Origin: Flavobacteriales bacterium
Lineage (GTDB): Bacteria > Bacteroidota > Bacteroidia > Flavobacteriales_E > Vicingaceae
Length of the DNA: 64,000 bases
NCBI GenBank assembly: GCA_905339165.1
Contig: CAJPFH010000014.1
Location: 31,340 to 95,339, forward strand
Reading direction: 5' to 3'
The notes beneath the pieces were generated by a model. That model was not told the origin of the DNA. It saw nothing but the letters and a program-made list of their open reading frames with translations, and made no database searches. Positions 1 through 9,192 of the stretch are shown here, in pieces (position 1 is the stretch's first letter; every line of letters begins with the position of its first letter). Position numbers and translations under genes: made by a program.

Positions 1-369
1 TATTTTACCGATACGCTTGCGGCTCCTAAATTTACCATAAACCAAAGAGGAGGCAGTGGTATTTGCTATTTAGTTTTAAAAACAGATTCTTGTTTTTTAA
101 ATATCCATACGGGTCCGGGCGATTTTGTTGCTGAGGGTAAAACAATAAACTGTTTAGTATTCTGCAATGGAAATGGCTTTATAGATGCCTCTAAGCTTGT
201 TTCCGATTACAGCTTTGTAAACTCTAAAGGAACAGGAGATACAAAGATTTATACAACATTACATTTAGATGCTATTATCAGCTACATTGGCAATATTTAT
301 TATTTTGGAAATCCACCTAAAGTAAATAAGGAAATAAAAGGGAAGGGGCAGGTTATAAAGGTTAATTAA
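1..369 (+). CDS. C-terminal part of a GIN/DUF2807 domain protein (5' end outside window)
   Basis: The frame is open from base 1 to a TAA and encodes about 122 residues with no start codon of its own, so this is the 3' part of a gene that begins to the left. The text ends with an aromatic-rich beta repeat and the motif YYFGNPPKVNKEIKGKGQVI. This matches the close of the GIN/DUF2807 family (putative auto-transporter adhesin head domain), secreted or periplasmic beta-helix proteins common in Bacteroidota. Function is not established for the family. The family call rests on the final motif and the repetitive beta pattern only. Confidence 0.7.
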   Translation, partial: YFTDTLAAPKFTINQRGGSGICYLVLKTDSCFLNIHTGPGDFVAEGKTINCLVFCNGNGFIDASKLVSDYSFVNSKGTGDTKIYTTLHLDAIISYIGNIYYFGNPPKVNKEIKGKGQVIKVN

Positions 370-379
370 TAAAAAAAAT

Positions 380-387
380 TATCTTTG
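380..387 (+). promoter_or_regulatory. Bacteroidota -7 box TATCTTTG
   Basis: A perfect TAnnTTTG lies just after the stop of the GIN-domain gene and 16 bases before the ATG of the small membrane protein. It predicts a short leader of about 12 bases. No clear -33 TTG is seen. Confidence 0.55.
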
Positions 388-403
388 TGTTTTATTAAAT
401 TTT

Positions 404-604
404 ATGCAGCTATTTATTATAACCATTCTTTTACTTTCATTGGCCTTTTTAGGAATAGCCGTAAAAGTGCTGTTGAAAAAGAACGGAAAATTTGCAGGAA
501 CCTGTGCCAGTCAAAGTCCATTTTTAAATAAAGAAGGAGAGCCTTGTTCTTTTTGCGGAGCAATGCCCGAAGAGCAGTGTAAAAACGAAGAATCTAAAGA
601 TTAA
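404..604 (+). CDS. Small single-pass membrane protein with cysteine-rich tail
   Basis: The product has 66 residues: one N-terminal hydrophobic helix (about residues 3-22), then a short soluble tail with four cysteines, including the pair in PCSFCGA. Small proteins of this shape recur in Bacteroidota genomes, usually annotated as membrane or secreted protein; no function is known to me. The tail could bind a metal or form disulfides, which is inference. The gene has its own -7 box upstream. Its last four bases overlap the end of the convergent HD-hydrolase gene. Confidence 0.65.
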   Translation: MQLFIITILLLSLAFLGIAVKVLLKKNGKFAGTCASQSPFLNKEGEPCSFCGAMPEEQCKNEESKD

Positions 605-1176
605 AGACTGCTTTTTAGCTTATCTAAGTTAATTTTTTTGGTTTCGAGCCATTCGCTTATTGCTGCTTGGGTATAGTATTGGTGTTTTTCTAAAAATTTT
701 ATCTGAACATTTTTCCATTCTACTGCGGAATAGGAAGTACCATAGAACTCCATTTCTTCTCTTAATGCCATGGCTGAAGTGGTATATTGTTTTAATCCGA
801 AGTTGTAATAGTCGGCATCTTTCAGAATTTTTTGTAAATGTGTGGTAGGTGTAACTTTTACCTCGGTACTGGCAATGATAGAAGAAATGATTTCGATTTC
901 ATTTGTATGATAATCAAAATCGGGTAATAATTGACGGGCAAATTCTATGGCGTATTTTTCGTTATGAAAATACTGTTTAATAAATCCGGAATCGTGAAGC
1001 AGGGCGGCCGTTTTTAAAAGAGTAATTTCTAATGAGGTGCAGTTTTCTTTTTTTCCAATAAATTCGGTAAAATAAGCAACATCAATAGAGTGTTGTAGAT
1101 TATGATAAAGCAGTTTGTCAGATAAATTCTCTTTCAAAAAAGAGAGAATGTGTAATTCTAAATTTTTAAAATCCAT
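601..1176 (-). CDS. HD-domain metal-dependent phosphohydrolase
   Basis: The 191-residue protein carries the HD signature: H25 and H29 in the YHNLQH stretch, H61-D62 in LLHDSGF, and a downstream acidic site in KDADYY (about 120-122). Together these form the metal-binding set of HD phosphohydrolases. Substrate is unknown; relatives act on nucleotides or cyclic dinucleotides, but it lacks the GYP extension of known c-di-GMP hydrolases. It starts one base after the dacB stop and is probably the last gene of the minus-strand run beginning with the DUF2339 gene. Confidence 0.8.
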   Translation of the reverse strand: MDFKNLELHILSFLKENLSDKLLYHNLQHSIDVAYFTEFIGKKENCTSLEITLLKTAALLHDSGFIKQYFHNEKYAIEFARQLLPDFDYHTNEIEIISSIIASTEVKVTPTTHLQKILKDADYYNFGLKQYTTSAMALREEMEFYGTSYSAVEWKNVQIKFLEKHQYYTQAAISEWLETKKINLDKLKSSL

Positions 1177-1177
1177 T

Positions 1178-2623
1178 TTAATTTTCAGAAATTTTAGTCA
1201 TGAATTTTTCTAATATTTTTTTTACCTCATCGTGCGTGCAGGTGTAATTATTTACAATAATGGCGAAGGCATAATCTTTTTTAGTATTGGTTTTAATGTA
1301 TCCGGCATAACTTTTTATTCTTTCCATGGTGCCGCTTTTGGCCATTATTTTTCCTGCGGCACTTGTTCCTTTAGCTATATTTTTAAGAGTTCCACTTTTT
1401 CCGGCAACAGGTAAAGAGTTTTGAAAACTCATAAATTCTTTGGTATTCCTGAAATATTTTAAAGTTTCGGCCAATTGTAAGCTGCTTATTGCATTAAATC
1501 GAGATAAACCACTACCGTCATAAATAAACATTCCTTCGGTGTTTATTCCTTTGCTTTTCCAGTATTCTATAAGAGCTGTGGCTCCGGAACCTTGGTCTCC
1601 GCTTTTGTATTTGGCAATACCAATCCAATATAAAAGATGTTCGGCATACAAATTCATGCTAACCATATTGGTAATATTTATTATTTCGCTGAGACTTGGA
1701 GAAAAAGTTTTGGTTATATTTTTTCTGTCTTTTAGATTCGCTTTTTCATTTAACTTTCTTAGCGAAGTGGCTGAGCCGTTTACTTTAATTTCTTTGTTTC
1801 TTAATTCCATTTCCAGTTCGAATGCGGCTAAATAAGAGGGGTCAGGAATAGCTCCTTTTACAATAAACGCTTCCTGATTTTTTGGAATAGCCCCTTTAAT
1901 TTTCCTTTCATTGTCGTAGGGTGCTCCAAAAATGTAGGCAAAATCTTTATTTACGTTAGCCGATTTTACTTTATTGTCAATTTCTAATTCTGGTAGGTAT
2001 GGGTAGAAGCAGGCAATACGGGTAGAATCTCTGTGTTCTCCTGTGTTAAATTCAATTTTACAGGTATTGTCGTAAATACTTAAGCCCGAAGGAATGGCTC
2101 CGTAATATTGTCCAATATCGGCCCATGGCCAGGTTGCGGGTACATCGTAGCTAAACAAAGAGGCATCGGCAATAATGTTTCCGTTAATGTGGTGTATGCC
2201 GAAAGCGTAAATAGAATCGGCCCAGTTTGAAATAAAATTTTTATAGTGTTTCTCAAAAAATGGAGAACCAAGGCAAGGGTCGCCCCCTCCCCGAATATAA
2301 ATATTTCCGTGTAGTACGCAGTTGCTATCAATTTTTCCATCGTACTGAATGGTGGTTTCAAATCTTTTTTTTGGACCTAATATTTCGGTGGCAGCGGCTG
2401 TGGTAAGTATTTTCATTACCGAAGCCGGAACCAGACTTGTGTTTTCATTATATTTTGCAATTAGCGTGTTGGTTTCTACATCAATAATAGAAAACGAAAC
2501 AGAGGCATTTGAGAATCCTTTTTCTGAGAACAGATTAATTAATTCTTTTTCGAGAATAGGGTTTTGAGAGAATAAGAAGTTTTTAACGCACAGAAAAATG
2601 AATAAAAGAATATAGTTCTTCAT
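1178..2623 (-). CDS. dacB: D-alanyl-D-alanine carboxypeptidase/endopeptidase, PBP4 type (S13)
   Basis: This periplasmic penicillin-binding protein trims or cleaves peptidoglycan cross-links. The three active-site motifs are present and in order: SxxK (S68-V-M-K71), SxN (S322-M-N324) and KSG (K429-S-G431). A signal peptide covers about residues 1-20 and ends FSQ. Length (481) is normal for the S13 family, whose large insertion between the first two motifs is present. It follows the S9 peptidase gene by 11 bases on the same strand, in an envelope-related run. Confidence 0.92.
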   Translation of the reverse strand: MKNYILLFIFLCVKNFLFSQNPILEKELINLFSEKGFSNASVSFSIIDVETNTLIAKYNENTSLVPASVMKILTTAAATEILGPKKRFETTIQYDGKIDSNCVLHGNIYIRGGGDPCLGSPFFEKHYKNFISNWADSIYAFGIHHINGNIIADASLFSYDVPATWPWADIGQYYGAIPSGLSIYDNTCKIEFNTGEHRDSTRIACFYPYLPELEIDNKVKSANVNKDFAYIFGAPYDNERKIKGAIPKNQEAFIVKGAIPDPSYLAAFELEMELRNKEIKVNGSATSLRKLNEKANLKDRKNITKTFSPSLSEIINITNMVSMNLYAEHLLYWIGIAKYKSGDQGSGATALIEYWKSKGINTEGMFIYDGSGLSRFNAISSLQLAETLKYFRNTKEFMSFQNSLPVAGKSGTLKNIAKGTSAAGKIMAKSGTMERIKSYAGYIKTNTKKDYAFAIIVNNYTCTHDEVKKILEKFMTKISEN

Positions 2624-2634
2624 TTTTTTTAATC

Positions 2635-5550
2635 TTATTTCTTCTCTTGTGGTATTTTTAATCCGTTATTTTTTCCTTTTTCCAAAGCGGGTATACCGTT
2701 TGTCATCCATTCGGGAGCCGGTTTATCCATAAGGTAGTGATCGAAAAATTGTTTCATTCTTATGCTTAAATCTACTCTGTTGGGGTATTTTGTAAGGTTG
2801 TGTTCGTCTCCGTTATAATTTAGCATCCATACGGGTTTGTTTAATCTGCGAAGAGCTACAAAATACTCTATTCCCTGGTACCAAGGAACCGCTCCGTCAT
2901 TATCATTTGCCATTATCAGCAGGGGCGTGTTTACTTTGTCGGCAAAAAACAGTGGAGAATTTTGAATATATAATTCGCGGGCTTCCCACAAATTTTTACC
3001 TATCCGGCTTTGACCGTGTTCGTACTGAGTCATTCTGCTGTTTCCACTTTCCCATCGTATTCCTCCGTAGGCACTAGTCATATTACTCACAGGCGCACCT
3101 GCCATGGCGGCTTTGTATATGTTTGTTTGAGTAATTAAATAGGCCGTTTGGTAGCCTCCCCAACTTTGCCCTTGTAAACCAATTTTATTTTTATCTACAA
3201 AATTGTCAGCCATCAGGTGTTGCGTGCCGCTTACAATATCATCGTAGGCACTTTTTCCGGGATAACCAATTTGGTAGCTAATGTCGGGGACAAAAACAAG
3301 GTATCCGCTGCTAGTGTATTCACTAATTCCAATGGTAGAGTGGGAGGGGCGGGGCGAGTGAAACTGGTGTAAGTTATCGGAAAATTTTTCGTAGAAATAA
3401 ACCAGCATGGGATATTTTTTATTGGGGTCGAAGTTTTCGGGTTTGTATAAAAGTCCTGTTTGTTCCTTGTTTTTAAAGTTTTTCCATTTAATTAATTCTA
3501 CACTTCCCCATAAATACTCTTTTTGTTGAGGGTTGGCATTTGAAATTTTTTGTTGAATATTAAAATCGTTCAGACTGGTTAGTATAATATCGGGGTATTG
3601 AGTAAAGGACATAGGTCTAATAGCAACCGTATTGTTGTGTTCGGCTTTTACTATACCAAGTGTATTGATGTTGCATTTGCAATCGTATGTTTTTTCAAAG
3701 AAATCTTTTTTTGCAATAGAGGTTAGAAAAATAGAGGCCTCTTTTGTTTGTTCATTTAATCCTGTAATAACAAGGGTATCGTTAAGATTTATCCAGTCCA
3801 TCTTTGTGTTGGTTTTCTGAAAGCGAAAGAATATTTTATTTTTGGCTCCCACATGTTGTGTTAAGGAATACGGTTTTTCTTTACCGGAAGGGTCTACTAC
3901 CCAAATATCATATTTATCGTACAATAAAATATTTTTGTCATTTTCTGTCCATATGGCCATGCCGTAGGGGAATGGCGGAGTTGGAACATCAATATCATCT
4001 CGATGAAATGAGGTTTTTATACCACAGGTAATACAGGAGTCTTTTAAATCATTGGTTCTAACTACATGCCAGTTGTTATTGAGGGTATTAAACCAAAGGA
4101 TATACTTTCCAACATTTGAAATACCTATAATAGGAGATTTATTTTCTAAAGCCATTGTGGCTTTCCCTGTATTTACATCTACTAAATATGCATCGCGTTG
4201 GCCAATGGCATTCCATGAGTATTCTCTTTTATAACGGTTGTTGTCGTATCCTATTCCAAACAGCCCTTCTCCTTTATTGGAAATATATACGTTTCGCATG
4301 GTTTGGTTTTCTAGTTGCACGATTCTGTTTTCTTTTATATGAAAACAGGCTTTATAGCCTTTTTTTCGGTCTTCTTCCAGTTTTTTTAATTGTTGAGTTT
4401 GTAATTCTTGGTCTTGCCAGTTCCAAACATCTACTTTTGTTTTTTCGTCATCGGGTAGGGTGTCTTTTTTTTCTTTGGGCAATAAAGGCGAGGTTTCAAA
4501 AAACAGGCGGTTTCCCGATTCGGAGAAACTGAGTTTGCCGAATTCACTTATTCCCCATTTTTCCGGAATTTCGGTAGAGAGGGAGTCGGCTACTTTTTTG
4601 ATTTCATTCTTTTTTAAATCGGAATAGTATAAACTAAAGTATTTCACATTTCCTGTATCGGCCGAAAATATAAAGGCTGCATGGTTTCCGGATTTATCGG
4701 TAGCAATGGTTTTCGCTATTCCTTTTTCAGAAAAAAGAAGAGTGTTTTTTTCAGAAGCGGTATTGAACCAGTATACGTGGCAGGAGTCGGTTGTATCGGT
4801 TGTAAGTTTAATGTAGGCTACCGTTTTACCGTTATCGGAAAGGGTGTATTCCGAAACTTGAGAAAAGGTAAATGTTTTTTCTGCAACAGGGTTTGTAATG
4901 AAAATATCAGAAACCTCTTTCGGCTTGCCTTTGGGTTTGGTTGGAGTAGATGCGTTGTTTTTAACAGGTTCTGGAGGTGTATTTTTTTTGCTTTTTCTAC
5001 AGGAGCATTTTTCTTTTTTCTTTTTATCTGTACTTTTTTCTTCGGGTTTAGGTTTGGGGGCTACGCTAAGTGGTTTTTCTTTTATTTTTTCTTTTTGCCA
5101 AACAAACCATGAGGAAGAATCGGCAGGCACTTTAAAGCTTTTTATGTTTTCCTTTTTTATGAGTTGGTTTTTTCCGAGTAGAAAAATCCCTAAGGTATCT
5201 TTAGGAAAATCTTCCTGTTTTTTCTTGTCTATTTTTAATTTTCGGATGGTATCTAAGGGGGCTTTAATTTTAAAAATAATATATTCTGCGTTGGGCGAAA
5301 ACTGTGCGGAATACCCTCTGTTTAAAGTGTCGTAACGATTTAGTGTAGCATTATAAATAAAGAGATTTCCATCGCCTTTGTTGGGGTTTACTTCGAACGA
5401 GGTCCAGTTGCCCAATGGAGAAATAATAAGGTTGTTTATTGCATTCCATGAATCGTACACATGGTGGTCTATTTCTTTTTTACTGGTGTTTTGAGAGTAA
5501 CACGTAAAAAAAAGAGAGCAAGCACAAAGTAAAAACAGAGTTCGCATCAT
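2635..5550 (-). CDS. S9 family prolyl-oligopeptidase-type serine peptidase, secreted
   Basis: The protein is 971 residues from the chosen ATG, with a signal peptide ending near residue 19 (CYSQ). An N-terminal beta-propeller region is followed by an alpha/beta-hydrolase domain. Its triad is Ser796 in GQSWGGY, an Asp near 885 in NDNDGAVPW and His917 in GDEHNL. This fits the dipeptidyl-peptidase/acylaminoacyl-peptidase group. The ATG overlaps the stop of the DUF3999 gene as TAATG, so translation is probably coupled; an extension further upstream lacks a signal peptide and was rejected. Residues about 155-213 are an unusual Lys/Pro-rich low-complexity insert that includes a CSC pair. Exact substrate is unknown. 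Confidence 0.88.
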   Translation of the reverse strand: MMRTLFLLCACSLFFTCYSQNTSKKEIDHHVYDSWNAINNLIISPLGNWTSFEVNPNKGDGNLFIYNATLNRYDTLNRGYSAQFSPNAEYIIFKIKAPLDTIRKLKIDKKKQEDFPKDTLGIFLLGKNQLIKKENIKSFKVPADSSSWFVWQKEKIKEKPLSVAPKPKPEEKSTDKKKKEKCSCRKSKKNTPPEPVKNNASTPTKPKGKPKEVSDIFITNPVAEKTFTFSQVSEYTLSDNGKTVAYIKLTTDTTDSCHVYWFNTASEKNTLLFSEKGIAKTIATDKSGNHAAFIFSADTGNVKYFSLYYSDLKKNEIKKVADSLSTEIPEKWGISEFGKLSFSESGNRLFFETSPLLPKEKKDTLPDDEKTKVDVWNWQDQELQTQQLKKLEEDRKKGYKACFHIKENRIVQLENQTMRNVYISNKGEGLFGIGYDNNRYKREYSWNAIGQRDAYLVDVNTGKATMALENKSPIIGISNVGKYILWFNTLNNNWHVVRTNDLKDSCITCGIKTSFHRDDIDVPTPPFPYGMAIWTENDKNILLYDKYDIWVVDPSGKEKPYSLTQHVGAKNKIFFRFQKTNTKMDWINLNDTLVITGLNEQTKEASIFLTSIAKKDFFEKTYDCKCNINTLGIVKAEHNNTVAIRPMSFTQYPDIILTSLNDFNIQQKISNANPQQKEYLWGSVELIKWKNFKNKEQTGLLYKPENFDPNKKYPMLVYFYEKFSDNLHQFHSPRPSHSTIGISEYTSSGYLVFVPDISYQIGYPGKSAYDDIVSGTQHLMADNFVDKNKIGLQGQSWGGYQTAYLITQTNIYKAAMAGAPVSNMTSAYGGIRWESGNSRMTQYEHGQSRIGKNLWEARELYIQNSPLFFADKVNTPLLIMANDNDGAVPWYQGIEYFVALRRLNKPVWMLNYNGDEHNLTKYPNRVDLSIRMKQFFDHYLMDKPAPEWMTNGIPALEKGKNNGLKIPQEKK

Positions 5551-6761
5551 TACACTTTTTTTATCATTTTTAAAGTAAAATATCCCATAATTAATATCAA
5601 TATTACAAGAACAATCCACAGCCAAAGTTTGTTAGTAATAAGTGAATCTTTGCGTGAAATAATCACTATATTTTCATTTTTAAGGATTGCAAATTGAAGC
5701 GAATCTGGAATAGATGAAGAGAAATTGGCAATATCGTAGTTGGGTTTGTGAATAGTTGGGTTGCCATAAAAAAGAGTGTATTGATTTTTAGTGCTAAGTT
5801 GTGATACGAGAACAACACTCGGTTTTTTAATTAATACGCTTTCTATTTTTAGCGGAGGGTTATCCAATTCTTCTACCACCCATTTTACCGATTTTGTTAT
5901 AAGTGGAGAAAACGGGATATAATTTGAGTGAAGAGAGGATAATTGAATACTTGTAACAAATTCCCAGTTTGCTTTATTTCCGTTTTTTGTTCTTACAGAA
6001 TCTTTTAAGATGTACAATTTTGCATTTCGGAGGTAGTCGCCTGTATAATTAATTTTGGGTTCAATTGCCGAAAGGGCAGTAGGTATATTTAACTCTATGT
6101 AGTGCGTACTTGTTTTGTTTTTTTTGTTGTATTGCGAGTTTGGAGTGAGCGTTAAAATTTGATGTTTTCCTTCTTTTTTTTCTTTTATTTTTAAAGTGGT
6201 TTTATATAAATCTATTTCTTTGGCTTCTTTAAGAAATACTTTAAAATATCTGAAATTACAGGGAGAGAAATAGAGAGCATTGGAGCGGAATTCATTTTGG
6301 TCTATTTTAATATCTACTATTCTAAAGTCATCTCCAATGGTAAGCCAGTTTTTTAGGTCGTTGCTGCCTTCTAATTTTACTTTGTAGTCAAAGTTTTTAT
6401 TGCGTAAAAAAATGTTAAGGTAGTTGGTAACCTTATTCTCTTTTTGGTCTATTAAATACTCGAAACCGTTCGAGGTATACCCTTTATTTAGTATCTCGGA
6501 ATACACCATATTTTCTATCCACTTTTCGTTTCCGAATTGTAAAAGGAAAGGAGTTTCAACAGTATCAGTAGGGGTTGTTTGGAATAATCGTAATCCATGT
6601 AGATTGCTGTACATTGTTGAAACGATTGAATCGTTCAACTCTATGGCGTTCCAACCTTCTGTGGCCGGAATTACTTCCCGGTAATAGTTAAAATTTTGTT
6701 GTGCAAAGAGGCTGCAATGTGCAATAAATGCTAAGAATATAAGAATCTTATTTATTTTCAT
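5550..6761 (-). CDS. DUF3999 family protein
   Basis: The 403-residue protein has a signal peptide (about 1-20), a long beta-rich extracytoplasmic region and one C-terminal transmembrane helix (about 380-398) followed by a short basic tail. It matches the DUF3999 layout, and members of that family are commonly encoded beside a DUF2339 membrane protein, as here. The start overlaps the DUF2339 gene by 14 bases and its stop overlaps the S9 peptidase ATG by one base. The two DUF proteins likely work as a pair at the envelope; their activity is unknown. Confidence 0.75.
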   Translation of the reverse strand: MKINKILIFLAFIAHCSLFAQQNFNYYREVIPATEGWNAIELNDSIVSTMYSNLHGLRLFQTTPTDTVETPFLLQFGNEKWIENMVYSEILNKGYTSNGFEYLIDQKENKVTNYLNIFLRNKNFDYKVKLEGSNDLKNWLTIGDDFRIVDIKIDQNEFRSNALYFSPCNFRYFKVFLKEAKEIDLYKTTLKIKEKKEGKHQILTLTPNSQYNKKNKTSTHYIELNIPTALSAIEPKINYTGDYLRNAKLYILKDSVRTKNGNKANWEFVTSIQLSSLHSNYIPFSPLITKSVKWVVEELDNPPLKIESVLIKKPSVVLVSQLSTKNQYTLFYGNPTIHKPNYDIANFSSSIPDSLQFAILKNENIVIISRKDSLITNKLWLWIVLVILILIMGYFTLKMIKKV

Positions 6762-9051
6762 CGTTATTGATTTTCTTGTTTAGTTTCTGATAAAGGAATG
6801 AGGTTAAGAGCAATAATACTCCTAAGGAAATAAACACAATGGTTTTACCTATGGTTGATGAAACCTGAATATCGCTTATTAATATTTTACACAGTGATGC
6901 AAAAAACAGTATAAAACCGGCTATGCGGTTTACTTTTATGTTTTGTTTTAGACCGTATACCACCAGCAGCAGAGCGTAAATGCCCCATAAAATGCTGATG
7001 GTTAAAGGATAGGTTCCGGTAGTAAGTTTCATAATGGTTTTTAATTCACTGCTTAAAAGAGTTAAAACAACAAAGTGGGTAAATAACAAAAAATAATATT
7101 TATACTTCTCTGAAAATTCTGGAAAAGCAATACTTCTGTTTTTATATTTTACAAACAATAACCCTGATATTCCTAATAAAGAAATATAACGAACCAATAG
7201 CAAATAGATATTTCTAAAATGAGCAGATTCCGCATTTAAATATTCTCTGAGCAGTGATGATAAGTTAAAAAGATGATCGGTAATAAACGAGAGAGCATAA
7301 ATCATCATCAGGCTCCATAGCACAATGGCATTGATTTTCTGATTATAAAATCTAACATTTATAAGGCCAGAAATCAGCAAATAAAATCCGGTAAATGTGT
7401 AAATCCATGCTTCGCCTATTTTTCTGTAAGTGTAATCGTATTCGGTATATCCGTTTATTTCGTAAGCAGAATGAATGAATTGGAGTTTCCAGTATAAATC
7501 AATTTCGTAATAAATTGAATAATAAAACAAAAGAAAAAAGAGCGAAGAAAAAATATAGTTTAATACATTTTGCAGTGGTTTTATTCTATCAGCTATTTCT
7601 GTTTTATTTTGATGGTTTAGTTTCCACAATAAGAACCACGTTCCGCAAATAATAAGTGACGATAGAAACTGTATATTAAAAAAAGCATGGGGAGTGTCAT
7701 TCTCAACATCAAGCACGTTTCCGTAGTATGAGTAATACTGATACGAGTCGTAAAAGGTAATCCAATCATAGGCTAGTCCAATTAATCCGGTAAAGGCAAG
7801 AATGTAAGAGAGTATTTCATAGTAAAATACTTTTTGTGAGCGACCAATGTAAAATAAAATCACTGCTTCGCACATCCACGCAATAGTTACCCATGGCCCG
7901 TTTAGTTGAACAGGGAATGTAATGGTTAAAAACATAAGCACCATTGCGGCTGTGAGATAAAATAATTTTTTGTCGGCCAAGTTTTTCTTAAAAATATATG
8001 CTGTTACCCCAAAGTGCAATAATGCATTGGCTAAACAAAAGGCACCATCCCATTGGCCGTCAAATTTACTACTTAAGGCGGCCACCATTATTCCGAAGTA
8101 GAAAAATGAATTCATAAGAATGACCAGTGTATCCCAAATCGAAAATTTTTCATCTCTCTTAACTTTATAAGCCAAAACGGCAGTATAAAATAGAAGAAAA
8201 AACAGGGTGCCAAAAACAGAGAGGAGGGATAGGTGAATATCACTCTTGTAGCTGGCAACGTACCATGTGCACACAATAATCCATGTTAAAAATGAAGAAG
8301 TAAGATTAAGGAGTCTCCAATTTCTCAAAAATGCTAAAACCAAAATACCTATGTTGGTAATGGTCATATAACTGAAAAGAACAAGCACTTTTCCGGAACC
8401 ATCGCTAAGCAAAAACGGAACCGCATATGCTCCTACCAACGCTAAATGGGCAATAATCTGAATATTGTACCTAATGGAAGCAAACACCGTAAAAACGGTA
8501 AATAATACCATTAAAATAAAAGCCAGCAACTGAGGAAGTAAATCGTAAAAGCTATAAGCTGCAAAGGTTATAAAATAGAATGAAGCCATAGCCCCGCTTA
8601 ATAAAACCGCACTGAAGTAGGTGTATTTGTTCTTTAGTTTTAAAGCCGTTATGGTAATTGCTAATCCGGCAATATAGCCCAATATAATACGGGTAAGAGG
8701 ATTAATTAATTCATTATCGATGGCGTATTTTACACCAATACCTATGCCTATTACAGTTACTGCAATTCCAACAATACTCAGCAAATTTTTACCAATAAAA
8801 TTCTCTAACTGAAAGGTGTTTTGTTTTTTCGGTTTAGGGGCAGAAGGGGGTGTGGGGGTAGGCAAAGGAACCGGTTGAATTGGCTTTTCATCTTGCTTTT
8901 TCGAATAAACTGGAACGGTTGTATTTTCTGTTGCAGCCATTTTGCCTCTCAACTCTTCTTTTATAAGATAGAGCTCTTTCTGCAAAGCATCTATTTTGCT
9001 TTCTACAGCTTTTATTTTATGCTCAATATTATTTGGTTCGGTTGCACTCAT
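6748..9051 (-). CDS. DUF2339 multipass membrane protein
   Basis: The protein is 767 residues from the ATG giving MSATEPNNIEHK; a longer reading adds a Cys/Phe-rich stretch unlike the family. It starts with a cytoplasmic coiled coil (about 8-38) and a Pro/Lys linker (about 50-75). A very long series of hydrophobic helices then runs to a basic C-terminus, which is the DUF2339 architecture. Function is unknown. It heads the minus-strand cluster DUF2339-DUF3999-S9 peptidase-dacB-HD, all tightly spaced or overlapping, suggesting one envelope-linked transcription unit. Confidence 0.85.
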   Translation of the reverse strand: MSATEPNNIEHKIKAVESKIDALQKELYLIKEELRGKMAATENTTVPVYSKKQDEKPIQPVPLPTPTPPSAPKPKKQNTFQLENFIGKNLLSIVGIAVTVIGIGIGVKYAIDNELINPLTRIILGYIAGLAITITALKLKNKYTYFSAVLLSGAMASFYFITFAAYSFYDLLPQLLAFILMVLFTVFTVFASIRYNIQIIAHLALVGAYAVPFLLSDGSGKVLVLFSYMTITNIGILVLAFLRNWRLLNLTSSFLTWIIVCTWYVASYKSDIHLSLLSVFGTLFFLLFYTAVLAYKVKRDEKFSIWDTLVILMNSFFYFGIMVAALSSKFDGQWDGAFCLANALLHFGVTAYIFKKNLADKKLFYLTAAMVLMFLTITFPVQLNGPWVTIAWMCEAVILFYIGRSQKVFYYEILSYILAFTGLIGLAYDWITFYDSYQYYSYYGNVLDVENDTPHAFFNIQFLSSLIICGTWFLLWKLNHQNKTEIADRIKPLQNVLNYIFSSLFFLLFYYSIYYEIDLYWKLQFIHSAYEINGYTEYDYTYRKIGEAWIYTFTGFYLLISGLINVRFYNQKINAIVLWSLMMIYALSFITDHLFNLSSLLREYLNAESAHFRNIYLLLVRYISLLGISGLLFVKYKNRSIAFPEFSEKYKYYFLLFTHFVVLTLLSSELKTIMKLTTGTYPLTISILWGIYALLLVVYGLKQNIKVNRIAGFILFFASLCKILISDIQVSSTIGKTIVFISLGVLLLLTSFLYQKLNKKINNDENK

Positions 9052-9162
9052 ACATTTAAAATTAAAGCATGAAGATACAACAAAATAACAATACCCAACC
9101 ATTTTAGATTTAAAATTAAACCCACTTGTTTTAAAAAATCTTCACCATAAAGGTCAAACCGC

Positions 9163-9170
9163 TATATTTG
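9163..9170 (+). promoter_or_regulatory. -7 box TATATTTG of the biotin operon
   Basis: A perfect TAnnTTTG ends 22 bases before the bioB ATG in the 141-base divergent gap. A TTC at 9141-9143 sits 19 bases upstream where a -33 TTG is expected. No obvious BirA-type operator palindrome is visible around it. Confidence 0.55.
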
Positions 9171-9192
9171 TAAATCTAAAAAAGAATGCAGC

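Noticed and set aside
4681..5335. Long plus-strand frames of over 140 residues inside the S9 peptidase region
   Set aside because: They are antisense to an intact peptidase, are very rich in Phe/Cys/Gly as expected from the Lys/Pro-rich sense text, and have no signal or family match.
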